From: Aquilaria yunnanensis
Lineage: Eukaryota; Streptophyta; Magnoliopsida; Malvales; Thymelaeaceae
Direction: 5' to 3'
Length of the DNA stretch: 64,000 nucleotides
Assembly: GCA_039654915.1 (NCBI GenBank)
Contig: CM077597.1
Coordinates: 33,144,001 to 33,208,000 of the forward strand
Shown here in pieces: positions 23,264 through 32,589 of this stretch. Within the stretch, counting starts at the first letter, position 1. The number at the start of each line of letters is the position of its first letter. The position numbers and the translations under genes were made by a program. The notes under the pieces are model-generated. The model did no database searches. It saw only the letters and a program-made list of their open reading frames with translations, and had not been told where the DNA came from.

Positions 23264-25501
23264 TCAGACGATAATGGGGTGAGCCTGAAAGTATGGCCGC
23301 AGCCTTCTCCCTGCAAGCACTAAGGCATATATAGCTTTTTGAAGCAAAGGGTACTTGACTTCGGCGCCATGCAGGGACTTGCTGACATAGTAGACCGGCC
23401 ATTGCTTTGGCCCTTCTTCTTTCACGAGGACCGAGCTCACAGCTTTTTTCGTGACGGCGAGGTATAATAGGAGGGGCTCTCCCTCCCGAGGTTGCCGCAA
23501 GGTCGGCAGGCTGGCCAAGTAGACTTTGAGTTCTTCCCAAGCTTTTTGGCAATCTTCATCCCAAGGATGACCATTCCTTCCGAGGTCGCCTTTCATCTTT
23601 GCTGCCTTTGTGAGCACTTTGAAGAAGGGTCGACACCTATCTCCGTACCTAGAAATAAACCTGCTCAGAGAGGTTATTCTTCCGGTGAGTCTTTGCACGT
23701 CTTTGACTATGGCAGGAGTTCGGAATTCAAGCAGAGCCTTAATCTTCTCGGGGTTAGCATCGATGCCCCTTTCGGAGACCATGTACCCAAGGAACTTTCC
23801 CGAGGTCACCCCGAAGATGCATTTCTCAGGATTAAGGCGGATCCCGAATGCTCTGAGTTTTTGGAAGGTTTCCTCTAAATCTGCAACGTGGTAGCCAGGC
23901 AGTTTGCTTTTGACTATCATATCATCAACATACACCTCCATGTTCCTCCCCATTTGATCTTTGAAGACTTTGTTCATCAACCTCTGGTAGGTGGCTCCTG
24001 CATTTTTGAGTCCGAAGGGCATCCTGATATAGCAATATGTTCCTCCCTCAGTGATGAAGGCAGTCTTCTCTTCATCTTCGGGGTTCATCTTTATCTGATG
24101 ATACCCACTGAAAGCGTCCAGGAAACTTAGGAGCCCGTACTCGGCAGTTGAGTCTACCAGTTGGTCTATTGGCGGAAGAGGATATGAATCTTTTGGGCAA
24201 GCATCGTTCAAATTTCTGAAGTCGATGCACATCCGGAGCTTACTACTTCTTTCTTTTGTGGCAATTACCACGTTGCTTAGCCATTCGGGGTAGTTTACCT
24301 CCCAGATAACGCTAGCGTCTATCAGACGCTGGACTTCGGTCTTGATGAAGTCACTTTTGTGAGCTGAGATGCTCCGTTTCTTTTGCCGGACAGGTTTTAT
24401 TTCCGGACTCGCTTTGAGGCTATGCTGGATTACGCGAGGGTTTACCCCTGGCATGTCCTTCGGTGAGTAGGCGAACAGATCTTTATTTGTAAGCAGAAAA
24501 GATACAAGTTTTTCCTTGTCTCCTGCGGCCATGCTTTTCCCTATTCGGGTACTATGGCCTGGGACAAGCTCTACTTTTTCTGTTTCCGCTTTTGTGGAAT
24601 CTTCTGCCTCGCCCCTTTCCAGCTCTTTTGCTTCTACAGCATGTGCTAAGTTGCTTGCTGGAGCCTTTCGTGCTCTGACGAACACCTTTCTCACCTCGCT
24701 TTGATCAATGAAGATCTTTGCGTCTCCTTCTTTGGTGGCGAAGGTGACGGTCAAGTACTTTACATCAGGGCGAATGTGCAAATTTCCCTGTGTCTGTCTG
24801 CCGAGGATGGCGTTGTATGACGAAGGAACGTCCATGACTATGAATCTTGCCATGGTAGAGGTGAACAACTCAGCAGTTCCTTTCTCCGAAGTTCCTTTCA
24901 TCATCAAGGGGAGGTCGATCCACCCGAGGACAGGTAGCTCAGATGGTCCTATGCCGAACGTGGGTGAAGTAACAGCCTTGAGGTCGCTCCTGGATACGCC
25001 CAAGCTTGGCAGCAAGTGTGAGAACAAGACGTCTGCGTTTGACCCATCGTCTAGCAGTACCCTCTTGACGTCCCAGTTTCCTATCCTCGCCATTATCAGC
25101 AATGGATCGTCATGGGGAAATACGATGGTGGAGCCATCCTCGCGGGCCAATTTTTTTGTTGGGCCCTGATATTCCATCACCGCTATCTCTCTGGCCCTTC
25201 TTTTTCTTTCCGAGGATGGAAGTCCGGTTGTGATCGTCTGTATTACTCCTGCCGAAGGTGGAGGACGCCTTCTCGGACTTCGGTTCCTTCGCTTGTTTGA
25301 ATCGTAATCCTCATCATCGGGCTTTCCTTCTTCCTCTTTTTTCCCCTTCGGGGAAGGCATTCTTAAATAACGCCGAAGCTGGCCCTGCTTTATCAGTGAT
25401 TCAATGTACTTTTTCAACTGAAAGCAGTCTTCGGTGTCATGACCGTGATCACGGTGGAACTGACAGAACTTCTTCATGTTCCTTCTGTTGTCAGCAGTCA
25501 T
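23264..25501 (-). pseudogene. Tat element pol, N-terminal part: zinc motif, protease, RT, RNase H
   Basis: A 745-codon open frame in the same frame as gag, which ends at a TAG (25529-25531) 27 bases before this ATG. The first residues carry the Tat variant knuckle CQFHRDHGHDTEDC (C-X2-H-X4-H-X4-C). The aspartic protease centre reads LLDDGSNADVLF (D151, 25040-25051). RT runs from about residue 370 to 560 with LRMCIDFRNLN, MPFGLKNAGATYQRLMN and the intact catalytic YVDD (524-527, 23921-23932). The first RNase H domain occupies about 655-745 and is cut by the TGA at 23264-23266. The frame stays open past that codon, so a single C-to-T change (CGA to TGA) is the likely cause. Confidence 0.92.
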
Positions 25502-25528
25502 GCCCCTCGGTCGTTGGATTTGAGCCCC

Positions 25529-26719
25529 CTATTTTTCCAACGCCATGAGGACGTTAGCCCTCGTGGTGCTCAGAGGTGTAAAGTTTTGGGGCTTCCTTCC
25601 TCCTATTCGCGTTCTCCGAGGTCGGCCTAACTGTTCCGTTGGACACCGGGCTTGCTGGCCGGACCCTTCGCCACGAGCGTCAATATGGTCAGCCTTCGGT
25701 CCGGTCATTCTCAGCTCTTCGGCTGTCATATGTTGTTCAGCCCTTCGGTAGAATTCTCCCAGCGTGTCCGGGGGATCTTTGGAGAATTCATAAAACAAGT
25801 GCGAATCCCTCCGGAGGCCCCTCGTCATGGCGAGGATGCGGATTTCGGGACGAAAGTCCGGAACACTGAGGGCCTCTCTATTGAACCTCTCGACATAGTC
25901 ACGGATGGTCTCCCCGTTTCTTTGTGCTATGTCAAACATCTGGACGGGCATCTTCGCCGTCGGCTTGCTCCCAATGAACTGTTGGGTGAACGCTGTGGAC
26001 AGCTCCTGGAACCCCCTGATGTTTCCGGGAGGCAGGGAATTGTACCAGGCAGTTGCTGGTCCTGCGAGGGTGACTTCAAAGCACTTGCAGAGTGTAGCAT
26101 CATCAGCCCCATGTAGCACCATGCTGCGTTTGTACTTTGTTAGGTGGGCCTGGGGATCAGTCCGACCCTCATAGGTCTCTAGCCGAGGTAGCCTGAAGTC
26201 ACTCGGCATGGCCGCCTCGACCACTGTTCGGGCGAAAGGAGTTTCATCTCCAGAGATGGTTTCAGTTAGCCTGGCCCAAACAGGCTTGCGTGCCACCTGC
26301 TGTTCCACTCTCTCCAGTCTTGCCAAGACTTTCTCCAGGAGGAGCGTAGCACTGGGCTCCTCTTCCCGGTGCTTGGAGGTTCTTGGGTAAAAGGACTGTT
26401 GCCGTCTCTTCGGGGAGCGACTTCGGTACCGAGGTGAGGGGGACCTTCCTTCTGGCGACAAACCTCTTCTGGACGGGACTTCGGGTCGTTCAGACCTCGC
26501 TCTTTCCGCCAGCCGTGCTCCGAGGGGCAAGTTATCTGTCGAGGACTCTTCCCGTGGCTCCCCACTTCCTGAGCTATGATGGGTTGCCCTTGGGCTTTTC
26601 TCCCGAGGTCGTGCTGGCAAAGTGGGTTTTTGCGCCTGGGCTGGTTGCGGCCACCTTCGGTCTATCTGTTGTGTCATTTCAGCCACAACAGACCTCTGAA
26701 AGTCTCGTAAAAAACCCAT
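25529..26719 (-). CDS. Tat element gag
   Basis: Structural capsid polyprotein, about 396 residues from the ATG at 26717-26719 (MGFLRDFQRSVVAEMTQQ). An upstream ATG at 26920 lies inside the 5' LTR and its frame would run through the primer site, so the internal start is preferred. An arginine- and proline-rich N-terminal half is followed by the gag domain, with YKRSMVLHGADDATLCKCFE, AWYNSLPPGNI and YVERFNREAL. It ends at TAG 25529-25531 in the same frame as pol. The next in-frame ATG opens the pol frame, and homologous Tat elements commonly read through this region without a stop. The TAG is therefore more likely a mutation than a programmed stop, but regulated read-through cannot be excluded. 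Confidence 0.85.
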   Translation of the reverse strand: MGFLRDFQRSVVAEMTQQIDRRWPQPAQAQKPTLPARPREKSPRATHHSSGSGEPREESSTDNLPLGARLAERARSERPEVPSRRGLSPEGRSPSPRYRSRSPKRRQQSFYPRTSKHREEEPSATLLLEKVLARLERVEQQVARKPVWARLTETISGDETPFARTVVEAAMPSDFRLPRLETYEGRTDPQAHLTKYKRSMVLHGADDATLCKCFEVTLAGPATAWYNSLPPGNIRGFQELSTAFTQQFIGSKPTAKMPVQMFDIAQRNGETIRDYVERFNREALSVPDFRPEIRILAMTRGLRRDSHLFYEFSKDPPDTLGEFYRRAEQHMTAEELRMTGPKADHIDARGEGSGQQARCPTEQLGRPRRTRIGGRKPQNFTPLSTTRANVLMALEK

Positions 26720-26870
26720 GGTGATGACAAGAGGGCGTTCCTCTTCAGGCAAGGAAGTCTCTGGAGGACTTTGTTCGGTAGCTGGTTGGGTCTCAGGCGC
26801 GGACGGGGACTTCGGGAGTCCTTTGTCCTTCGAATGCCGAGTTTCGACAACAGCTACCTGGGAGTAGTTT

Positions 26871-26886
26871 CCCACAGACGGCGCCA
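26871..26886 (-). promoter_or_regulatory. Primer-binding site of the Tat element
   Basis: On the minus strand TGGCGCCGTCTGTGGG follows the 5' LTR end by two bases. The TGGCGCC start is typical of Tat/Athila primer sites; the matching tRNA was not determined. Confidence 0.8.
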
Positions 26887-26888
26887 AA

Positions 26889-27859
26889 TGATGCCCCAAG
26901 GCATCTTCGTTTGCTGTCATGTTGACAGGTGGAGAGACTTCCTGAGGGGGCGAGCGCCTGGAGCTCTGGTTTCCCAGCTGAGTGTGCCTGAAAAGCTCAA
27001 AGAAGAGGTTAGGAGGTCCCCGGTTTGCTTTTCCGGGGAGGACCCTCTGACGCCCAAGTCAGTTTTCTGAGTGAAAGTGGAGGAAGAACACTAAGGGATC
27101 AAGTGTCTTGCCTGTTTTGTGTTTTCTCAGAGGGAGGAAAATGCCCATCCTTTGCCTAGTCCCATTTCCTAGTATTTATAGGAGTAGCTGGTCCGTTCAG
27201 ATCATGACACGTGTTCGGTCGGATTTGATTTGTACTTTTGGACCTAGGGGACAGGCAGCCGTTTGTAGCCTCCCTTAGCCCCAGACCCGGACAGGTTGTG
27301 TCAGGACTGGGGCGGCTACGGCGTGTCAGTTCGCCGTTCTGATGTGACGTGTAGGGCTTGTGGGCGGCATGTCAGAGGCTCCTTAAATGCTCATACCGTA
27401 CTCCCGAGGTCCCCTGGGCGAGGTCGCCCTTCGGTGCGTGCACCCTCTTCGGATTCTATCCGTCCTTCGGTGCGAGCACCTCCTTCGGGATCTATCCCAT
27501 AGTTCTGGGAGTTCCCTTGATGAACACCTTCTTCGGGACTCATACCCATAGTTCGGGGATTCCCTTGTTCAGGTGTTTCTTGTTCGGGGAAGACCTCTTC
27601 GGGGCCTCTGCCTTCGGGGAGATTCTCCCTTGCTTCAGAGAGATGGCTCTCTTACCTGAAGACGGTCAGTTTGGCCCCTCGATGGAGACGGTGTTGTCCT
27701 CGGAATTCCTGACGAGCTAACCAAAGTCTCGAGCTCATAGTGTTTGACTTCGCACCTTCCGAGGTCAATGAAAAGATCCTCTCTTGGGTGGCGTCAGACT
27801 CCTCGGCCAATATTCTGGCAGGGAGTTACTACCGAGGAGGCAATAGCCTTTGGCTATCA
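26889..27859 (-). repeat. 5' LTR of the Tat element (971 bp)
   Basis: Plus-strand limits are TGATGCCCC and GGCTATCA. On the minus strand a TATA box TATAAATA (27173-27180) lies downstream of a G-box CACGTG (27208-27213), a plausible U3 promoter with transcription starting near 27140. Confidence 0.92.
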
Positions 27860-27864
27860 TTATG

Positions 27865-29210
27865 AGAGCTGAATAAAGAAAATGAAATCACACTATCCTA
27901 AAATTAAAAGAAAATAAAGATAAACGAAGAGGTAAAAAATAAACATCCTAGGTTAAGTCCCTGCGTGAATTAACGGTTGAGTTTAATGCATAATGAAACA
28001 AACAAATAAACAAAGAAGAAAAATAAAATAAAAACTTGCTGTCAGTGACCTGTATGCAAAATGAAAATAGGTTAATGACTTAATGAACGAAATAGAAATA
28101 AAAAGAGGGCTAAACAGGGGTTTTACCGAAAGAGATGAAGGACTGGGTCAGATCAGGACGGGAACGGGTCGGGTCGCGATGAGAAAAAGGGTCTGGTCTC
28201 GATTCTCTTCTCTCCAGCGACGCTAGCGCGATCGGACGGCTGGGCTTGGACAGGACGACAGCGGCGACCCCGGTTGTGGCGGGACAGCGGCGTGTGGAGT
28301 GAAGGAGCGACGTCCGGGGCGACGGGCGATGGAAGGAGGACCAAAGGCGGCCGCGCGAAGCCGATGATTGACACGTCGACGGCGGCTGGAGGGACTACGA
28401 CGGCGGGAGAGTAGCAGTGATGGGCTGGTAGTGGTGACTGGAGCGGCGAAGAAGAGGGCAGGCTGGAGCGAACTAGGGGAAGAAGTTTAGGATTTTTCTA
28501 AGTGAGGGAGGAGAGGCCAGGGGCTCAAGGCTGCATTTTTTACCTTTTTTGAGACTGAGCTTAGGGTTCTCGTTTTTTTCTCTCCGTTTCTGCCTAAATG
28601 TGACTTATATTTATACCAGAGGAGGTTTAAAACGTGATTAACAAGGTTTTCAGAGTGTAAACTTCATCCAAATCAAATTTGAAGAAGTTTAAGTCAATTA
28701 GGATATAATCTGATGAAATTACTAGTTTAAGTCCAATAAAACTCTCAATCTGCTGATCTGGCCCCAAATCCTGTGCGAATTTCAATTTGACCCAAAACTT
28801 CTATGATTTGTCAGATTAACCCAAAACTTTGCAAAAATAACTAGATTTTTCCTAAAATTTCATAAAAGCGCCAGATTTAGCCGAAACTCTCTAAAATTGA
28901 TAGATTTGCCTCAAACTTTCCAATTTTGCCTAAAAACTTTTAAAAAACCTCACTTTCCACCCAACTTTTTTCTCCTACCAAAATTGACCCAACCTTTAGG
29001 ACTCTAAATTAATATCAAAACTAAATTAACTCCTATAACCTAAATGTGACTAGACCAACTAACTATGCAAAACCCTAAAATGAAAAAAATGACCCAAACT
29101 CCTAACAAATGACCAAATAGTCCCTAAAAATGAAAATGCCCCCTAAACTAATTTTCCTAACCTAAAACTTAAGTAAAAAGTTAGTGCCCGGAAAAAATTG
29201 GGTGTCAACA
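27865..29210 (+). mobile_element. Solo LTR of a Tat/Ogre-type element, right part
   Basis: Continues the LTR that begins at 16246. It ends TTGGGTGTCAACA before the flank CATGC. It contains a GC-rich patch (about 28150-28450) and an AT-rich part with short imperfect subrepeats. The 73-codon minus frame at 28153-28374 is low-complexity GC-rich sequence, not a gene. Confidence 0.75.
28790..28960 (+). repeat. Imperfect short subrepeats (about 35 bp) in the solo LTR
   Basis: Successive degenerate units built on AGATT(T) followed by CC(A/T)AAACTT recur from about 28790 to 28960. Confidence 0.4.
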
Positions 29211-29628
29211 CATGCCCATAAGGTAGTGTCTCTAAAGCTTTAAGGCAAACACAACAACTGCCAACTTAAGATCATGCACTGAGTAGTTCAATTCATTAGG
29301 CCTTATCTGCTAAGACCCATATGCAATCACTTGCTTTTCCTGCATCAACACACATCTTAATCCTGTCCTAGATGCATCGATATACACCACAAAAGTCTTA
29401 TGTGGATCTGGGAAGATCAAGATAGGAGCAGAAATTAACTTCTTCTTAGGCTTTTGGAAACTTTCCTCACACCTAGAAGTCTAGATGAACTTTTGTGCCT
29501 TCTTTGTCAAGGCAGTCAATGATGAAGCTATAACAAAAAATTTCTCAATGAACCTTCGGTAATAGCCTGCCAAACCCAAGAAACTTCAAATTTCAGTTAC
29601 AATTGCCAGGCATTTCCACTCCACCACT
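29211..29628 (-). pseudogene. Element B pol remnant: RT end and start of RNase H
   Basis: Aligns with element A's 7300-7700 segment (shared blocks GCTTTAAGGCAAA, GATCATGCACTG, CCTGCCAAA(C/T)CCAAGAAACTTC). It resumes the pol sequence that stops at 16245. At 29628 it ends abruptly and, after about 7 filler bases, meets the middle of an LTR. Confidence 0.8.
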
Positions 29629-29635
29629 ATTATCT

Positions 29636-31894
29636 ACCCAAAAGTAACTCAATGGTTTAACACCACAATGTATCCTAATAGAGGCAACATCTTAGTACAC
29701 AAGGTACTTTACATATATAAGATAAAAATCCTTAACTGAGATCCATTACTTGAGACCCACCTTTGAGCTATCAAGCTCCAATTGTAAGGCCCTTTCTTAT
29801 CCTTGTGCACCACTTACTCTTTAAGCTGTAAAGGCATAACACTTAGTTAGCTCAAAGCTTAATTCATAAGTAAACTTAGAATCTCAAGGATTTTGAAAAA
29901 TAAGTACCTACAAAAAGAGGAAACTTAACCCATAACTATCCACTAGTTGTTAGGCTTGGTGTTAGAACCTGCACAACAAACTTAAAGGAGTGAGTACATG
30001 AATGTAATTAGTATGGGTTCTTTCGAGTACCTGCAAGGAAAAGAGCAAGCAAGCATGGAATATGACACATAAACAAGAAGCAGCCAACCTTCAACTAACA
30101 CAAGATAATAACATAAAAGATATGCAATGCATGAATGTATGATATGCAACATACACATCCTTGGGACCTTGTACACGTTAGGTGTTTTATTCTTGCCGTG
30201 AGCTCAAACGACGGAGGTACTTGACACACCAACCCTCATATCCCAAATCTTTTACCTCTCTTAAGTCCCACTTAGAGGTCCTAGAGTAGGTCATCAACTC
30301 CTCTCAAAACTTACCTATCTTACACTTAACTTATTGTTCAAGGTAGCCATCTTATGTTGTCCAACTTGCCCAGCTCTTAAAGCTTAGCCTAGAGCTCCTT
30401 AGTGGTTCACTTGCCAAACCACATGGTTTTGTTGGGATACCCTTAGGTTTCTTCCTCATCTCCGCAAATTTCTAAGACCTAACTCTTAGGCCAATGATGA
30501 CTTTGAAACCCGACTTAATCCCTCTAATGCTCCTTTGACAACTTGAGCACTTATTCCCCTTGCCACTCTAATTATCTTTACCTTAACCACACCACTTAGA
30601 TACCACTTAAATAATGTATAATTAGGAACTTTGTAATAAGTCTTATAGCCAACTGAGGCTACGGAACATATTAGAATAGTCTAAGGATGATAACCGAGAA
30701 ATTGAGACATTCTTAGGATGCCCTGAGCTTGAGCGACTTGTGCCTTGCCAATGCCATTGGTGATGCATCACCAACGGCGTCATTTCTCTGGTTCCTGGAA
30801 AATCATAGGTGACACATCGCCAAATCGCGTCACCAATGCTCTTCCTGCATTATACGACTGCGTGCTAACTTGCACTAAAGTTGCTCAAGCTTTCAATCCC
30901 TAAAGTCAATTCACATAGGTCGTGTTTCTAATTCATTCCCAAATGTAATAATACATTTCTATGCATTATTTGAGCTAAACTAACATGAACTCTTACCTTA
31001 GCTTCAACTACAAAGCAAGAACAAAGCACAAGCACACTTGACTCAACTTAGCTCTCTTGAGTTCCAAACCTAAAACCAACGTGACATGCCATCAAGAACC
31101 TCAAATCAATACCACTTTTAGCTACTCAAACAACTTAGAGCCATATCAAACTAAACCAAGAAGCTTACTTTAGGTTTTATGCTCAAAACAAGCATCAAAG
31201 AGCTAGATTGAAGCTAATACACCAAAAATGAGTTTAAGGCTTCTTGGATTCACCTTGAGACCTTTAAATTCGATGGAAATTTGTAGAATTAGGGAGGCTT
31301 GGAGGAGAAATTCTGGTGGGTGGAGAGAACCACAAAAGTTTGGAGAGAAAGAAAAGAAAATTAAAGTCAAAGACTTGGTAGAAATATCCTGCAAACTCGA
31401 CAAACTTATTTTTTAACTTCTTGCCCTTTGGCTTTCAAGTTCTCTTTTATTTCACTTTGATCAACAAACCTACACCCAAAAATATCCCTCCTTGGTCCTA
31501 AAGAATGTTCATAACCCTCTTACACTTAGCCTTTTGGACACTTAAGCCACTTAAGACATACTAAATTGAGCATTTAGCGCAATTTTTGCACTTTTCTTTC
31601 AAATAATAGTTCTAATAGCTAGGATAACTTATGATCTTGAATTAATTAGTCCAAAATTCTTTACATGAATCTAATTTCATCAAAATTACAGTCATGCCAC
31701 TCATTTGGGTTAAAATTACTATTTTAGCCTTTTGACTCTTAGGTGCCAAATCACAGTTAGAAACTCGGCCTTAGTTATACTTAGCTTGTCTTTATTACTT
31801 AACAAGATGCTAACTTAAGGTGCTTAAGTAAAAACACTTGAATAAAATATACTTACCTGGTCAAAGCCAGTCATTGGCTAAGAGACTGGTTACA
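29636..31894 (-). repeat. 5' LTR of element B, truncated at its internal end
   Basis: On the minus strand it begins TGTAACCAGTCTC and matches the family LTRs. About 315 bases of its 3' part, the primer site and everything up to RT are missing. Homology starts at ACCCAAAAGTAACTC, equivalent to about 12178 in the 3' LTR. Confidence 0.82.
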
Positions 31895-32450
31895 CCTTGT
31901 CTTCCTAGAAGAGAGGCACTAAGTCCATCTTAGCCTTGTCATCCAACTTCATGTTCTCAATTATTTCATTAATTTGGTACAACTAACCTTCAGCTACATC
32001 AGGATCACCCACATGATTAAACTTAGGGGTGTTAATCTCTTAGCATATTGAGACAAGCCAATGGGTCTCCTCCTTCTCCAAAGGGATGGATATCCTCATC
32101 ATCCTTTTCCTCACTATCCTCCTCACTGTTCAATTGAGCATGATCATGAACTTTCTCTTGACCTTGCACTTGCCCTTGGGGTGGAGGATTTCTCCCTTGA
32201 CCTTGGTACATCATTGGGTGTTTGTGCACTTGGCCCTAACCCCATTAAGGTCCTCCAAGGTCTCCCCTTCATTTGGAGGTTTAGCATGCTCCTCAAGCAG
32301 GATAGCCATGCCATATAGCATTCGGTGCATAGATTTATTGAGCCTACGCAACAAAGAAACCACTTCTCTCATATCTACCCCATTGGAGTCACTAGTTCGC
32401 ATACAAAGACCTTGAGCCTCAGCAGCTGCACCTGATCGAGTGTTAACCAT
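31895..32450 (-). pseudogene. Element A gag, N-terminal part
   Basis: On the minus strand the ATG at 32448-32450 opens with MVNTRSGAAAEAQ, a start typical of Del/Tekay gag. The frame then runs through a short helical stretch (REVVSLLRRLNKSMHRML) before a stop. In another frame a proline-, glutamine- and acid-rich segment follows (32229-32032, SEEDSEEKDDEDIHPFG), and a third piece reads NEIIENMKLDDKAKMDLV before the target site of element B. Frameshifts and stops make it non-functional. Confidence 0.75.
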
Positions 32451-32589
32451 GATACCTACAACCAAAGCCAAAAGACCACACCTTGAGCAACCTGTAAGCA
32501 GTACTTACTACACTTAGCACAAGGAACATTTAGATCTTTAGTTCACCTATTGCCTTTACTAGGACCATTGACCTACTCTGATAGCAAAC
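32451..32589 (-). promoter_or_regulatory. Element A leader with primer-binding site
   Basis: On the minus strand, after the LTR end CTATGACA and GT, the sequence reads TTGCTATCAGAG, a slightly decayed TTGGTATCAGAG tRNA-Met-type primer site. The leader runs to the gag ATG at 32450. Confidence 0.75.

Larger units (their letters stand above)
16818..27859 (-). mobile_element. Complete Tat-lineage Ty3/gypsy retrotransposon, 11,042 bp
   Basis: Flanked by a perfect 5-bp duplication TTATG (16813-16817 and 27860-27864). The two LTRs are 971 bp each and differ at about 11 positions by eye. On the minus strand the order is 5' LTR (26889-27859), primer site, gag, protease, RT, RNase H, a second archaeal-type RNase H, integrase, then a roughly 3.6-kb 3' region carrying a plus-strand gene, then the polypurine tract and 3' LTR (16818-17788). 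Dual RNase H and an extra antisense ORF near the 3' LTR are known traits of the Tat clade. It is richer in GC than its surroundings. Gag-pol stays in one frame but has two nonsense codons, so this copy is probably non-autonomous although recent. Confidence 0.93.
11860..31894 (-). mobile_element. Element B: second Del/Tekay-like retrotransposon, inserted in A's gag
   Basis: Same family and strand as element A. It is flanked by CCTTG at 11855-11859 and 31895-31899, and A's gag continues on both sides. Layout on the minus strand: truncated 5' LTR (29636-31894), a junction straight into RT/RNase H sequence (29628-29211), a nested Tat/Ogre-type LTR with a Tat element inside, the rest of pol (16245 to about 14530), a polypurine tract, and 3' LTR (11860-14473). 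The end of the 5' LTR, the primer site, gag, protease and the front of RT are absent, so B is a deletion derivative. Confidence 0.85.

Noticed and set aside
21533..25869. Many plus-strand ORFs of 60-154 codons opposite Tat gag-pol
   Set aside because: They mirror the well-supported minus-strand polyprotein; codon usage and lack of domains mark them as shadows.
26720..26920. Upstream start for the Tat gag at 26920
   Set aside because: It begins inside the 5' LTR and would translate the primer-binding site. The ATG at 26717-26719 fits the family better.
28153..28450. GC-rich block resembling a coding exon or CpG island
   Set aside because: It lies within the Tat/Ogre-type solo LTR; GC-rich patches are usual there and the frame is low-complexity.
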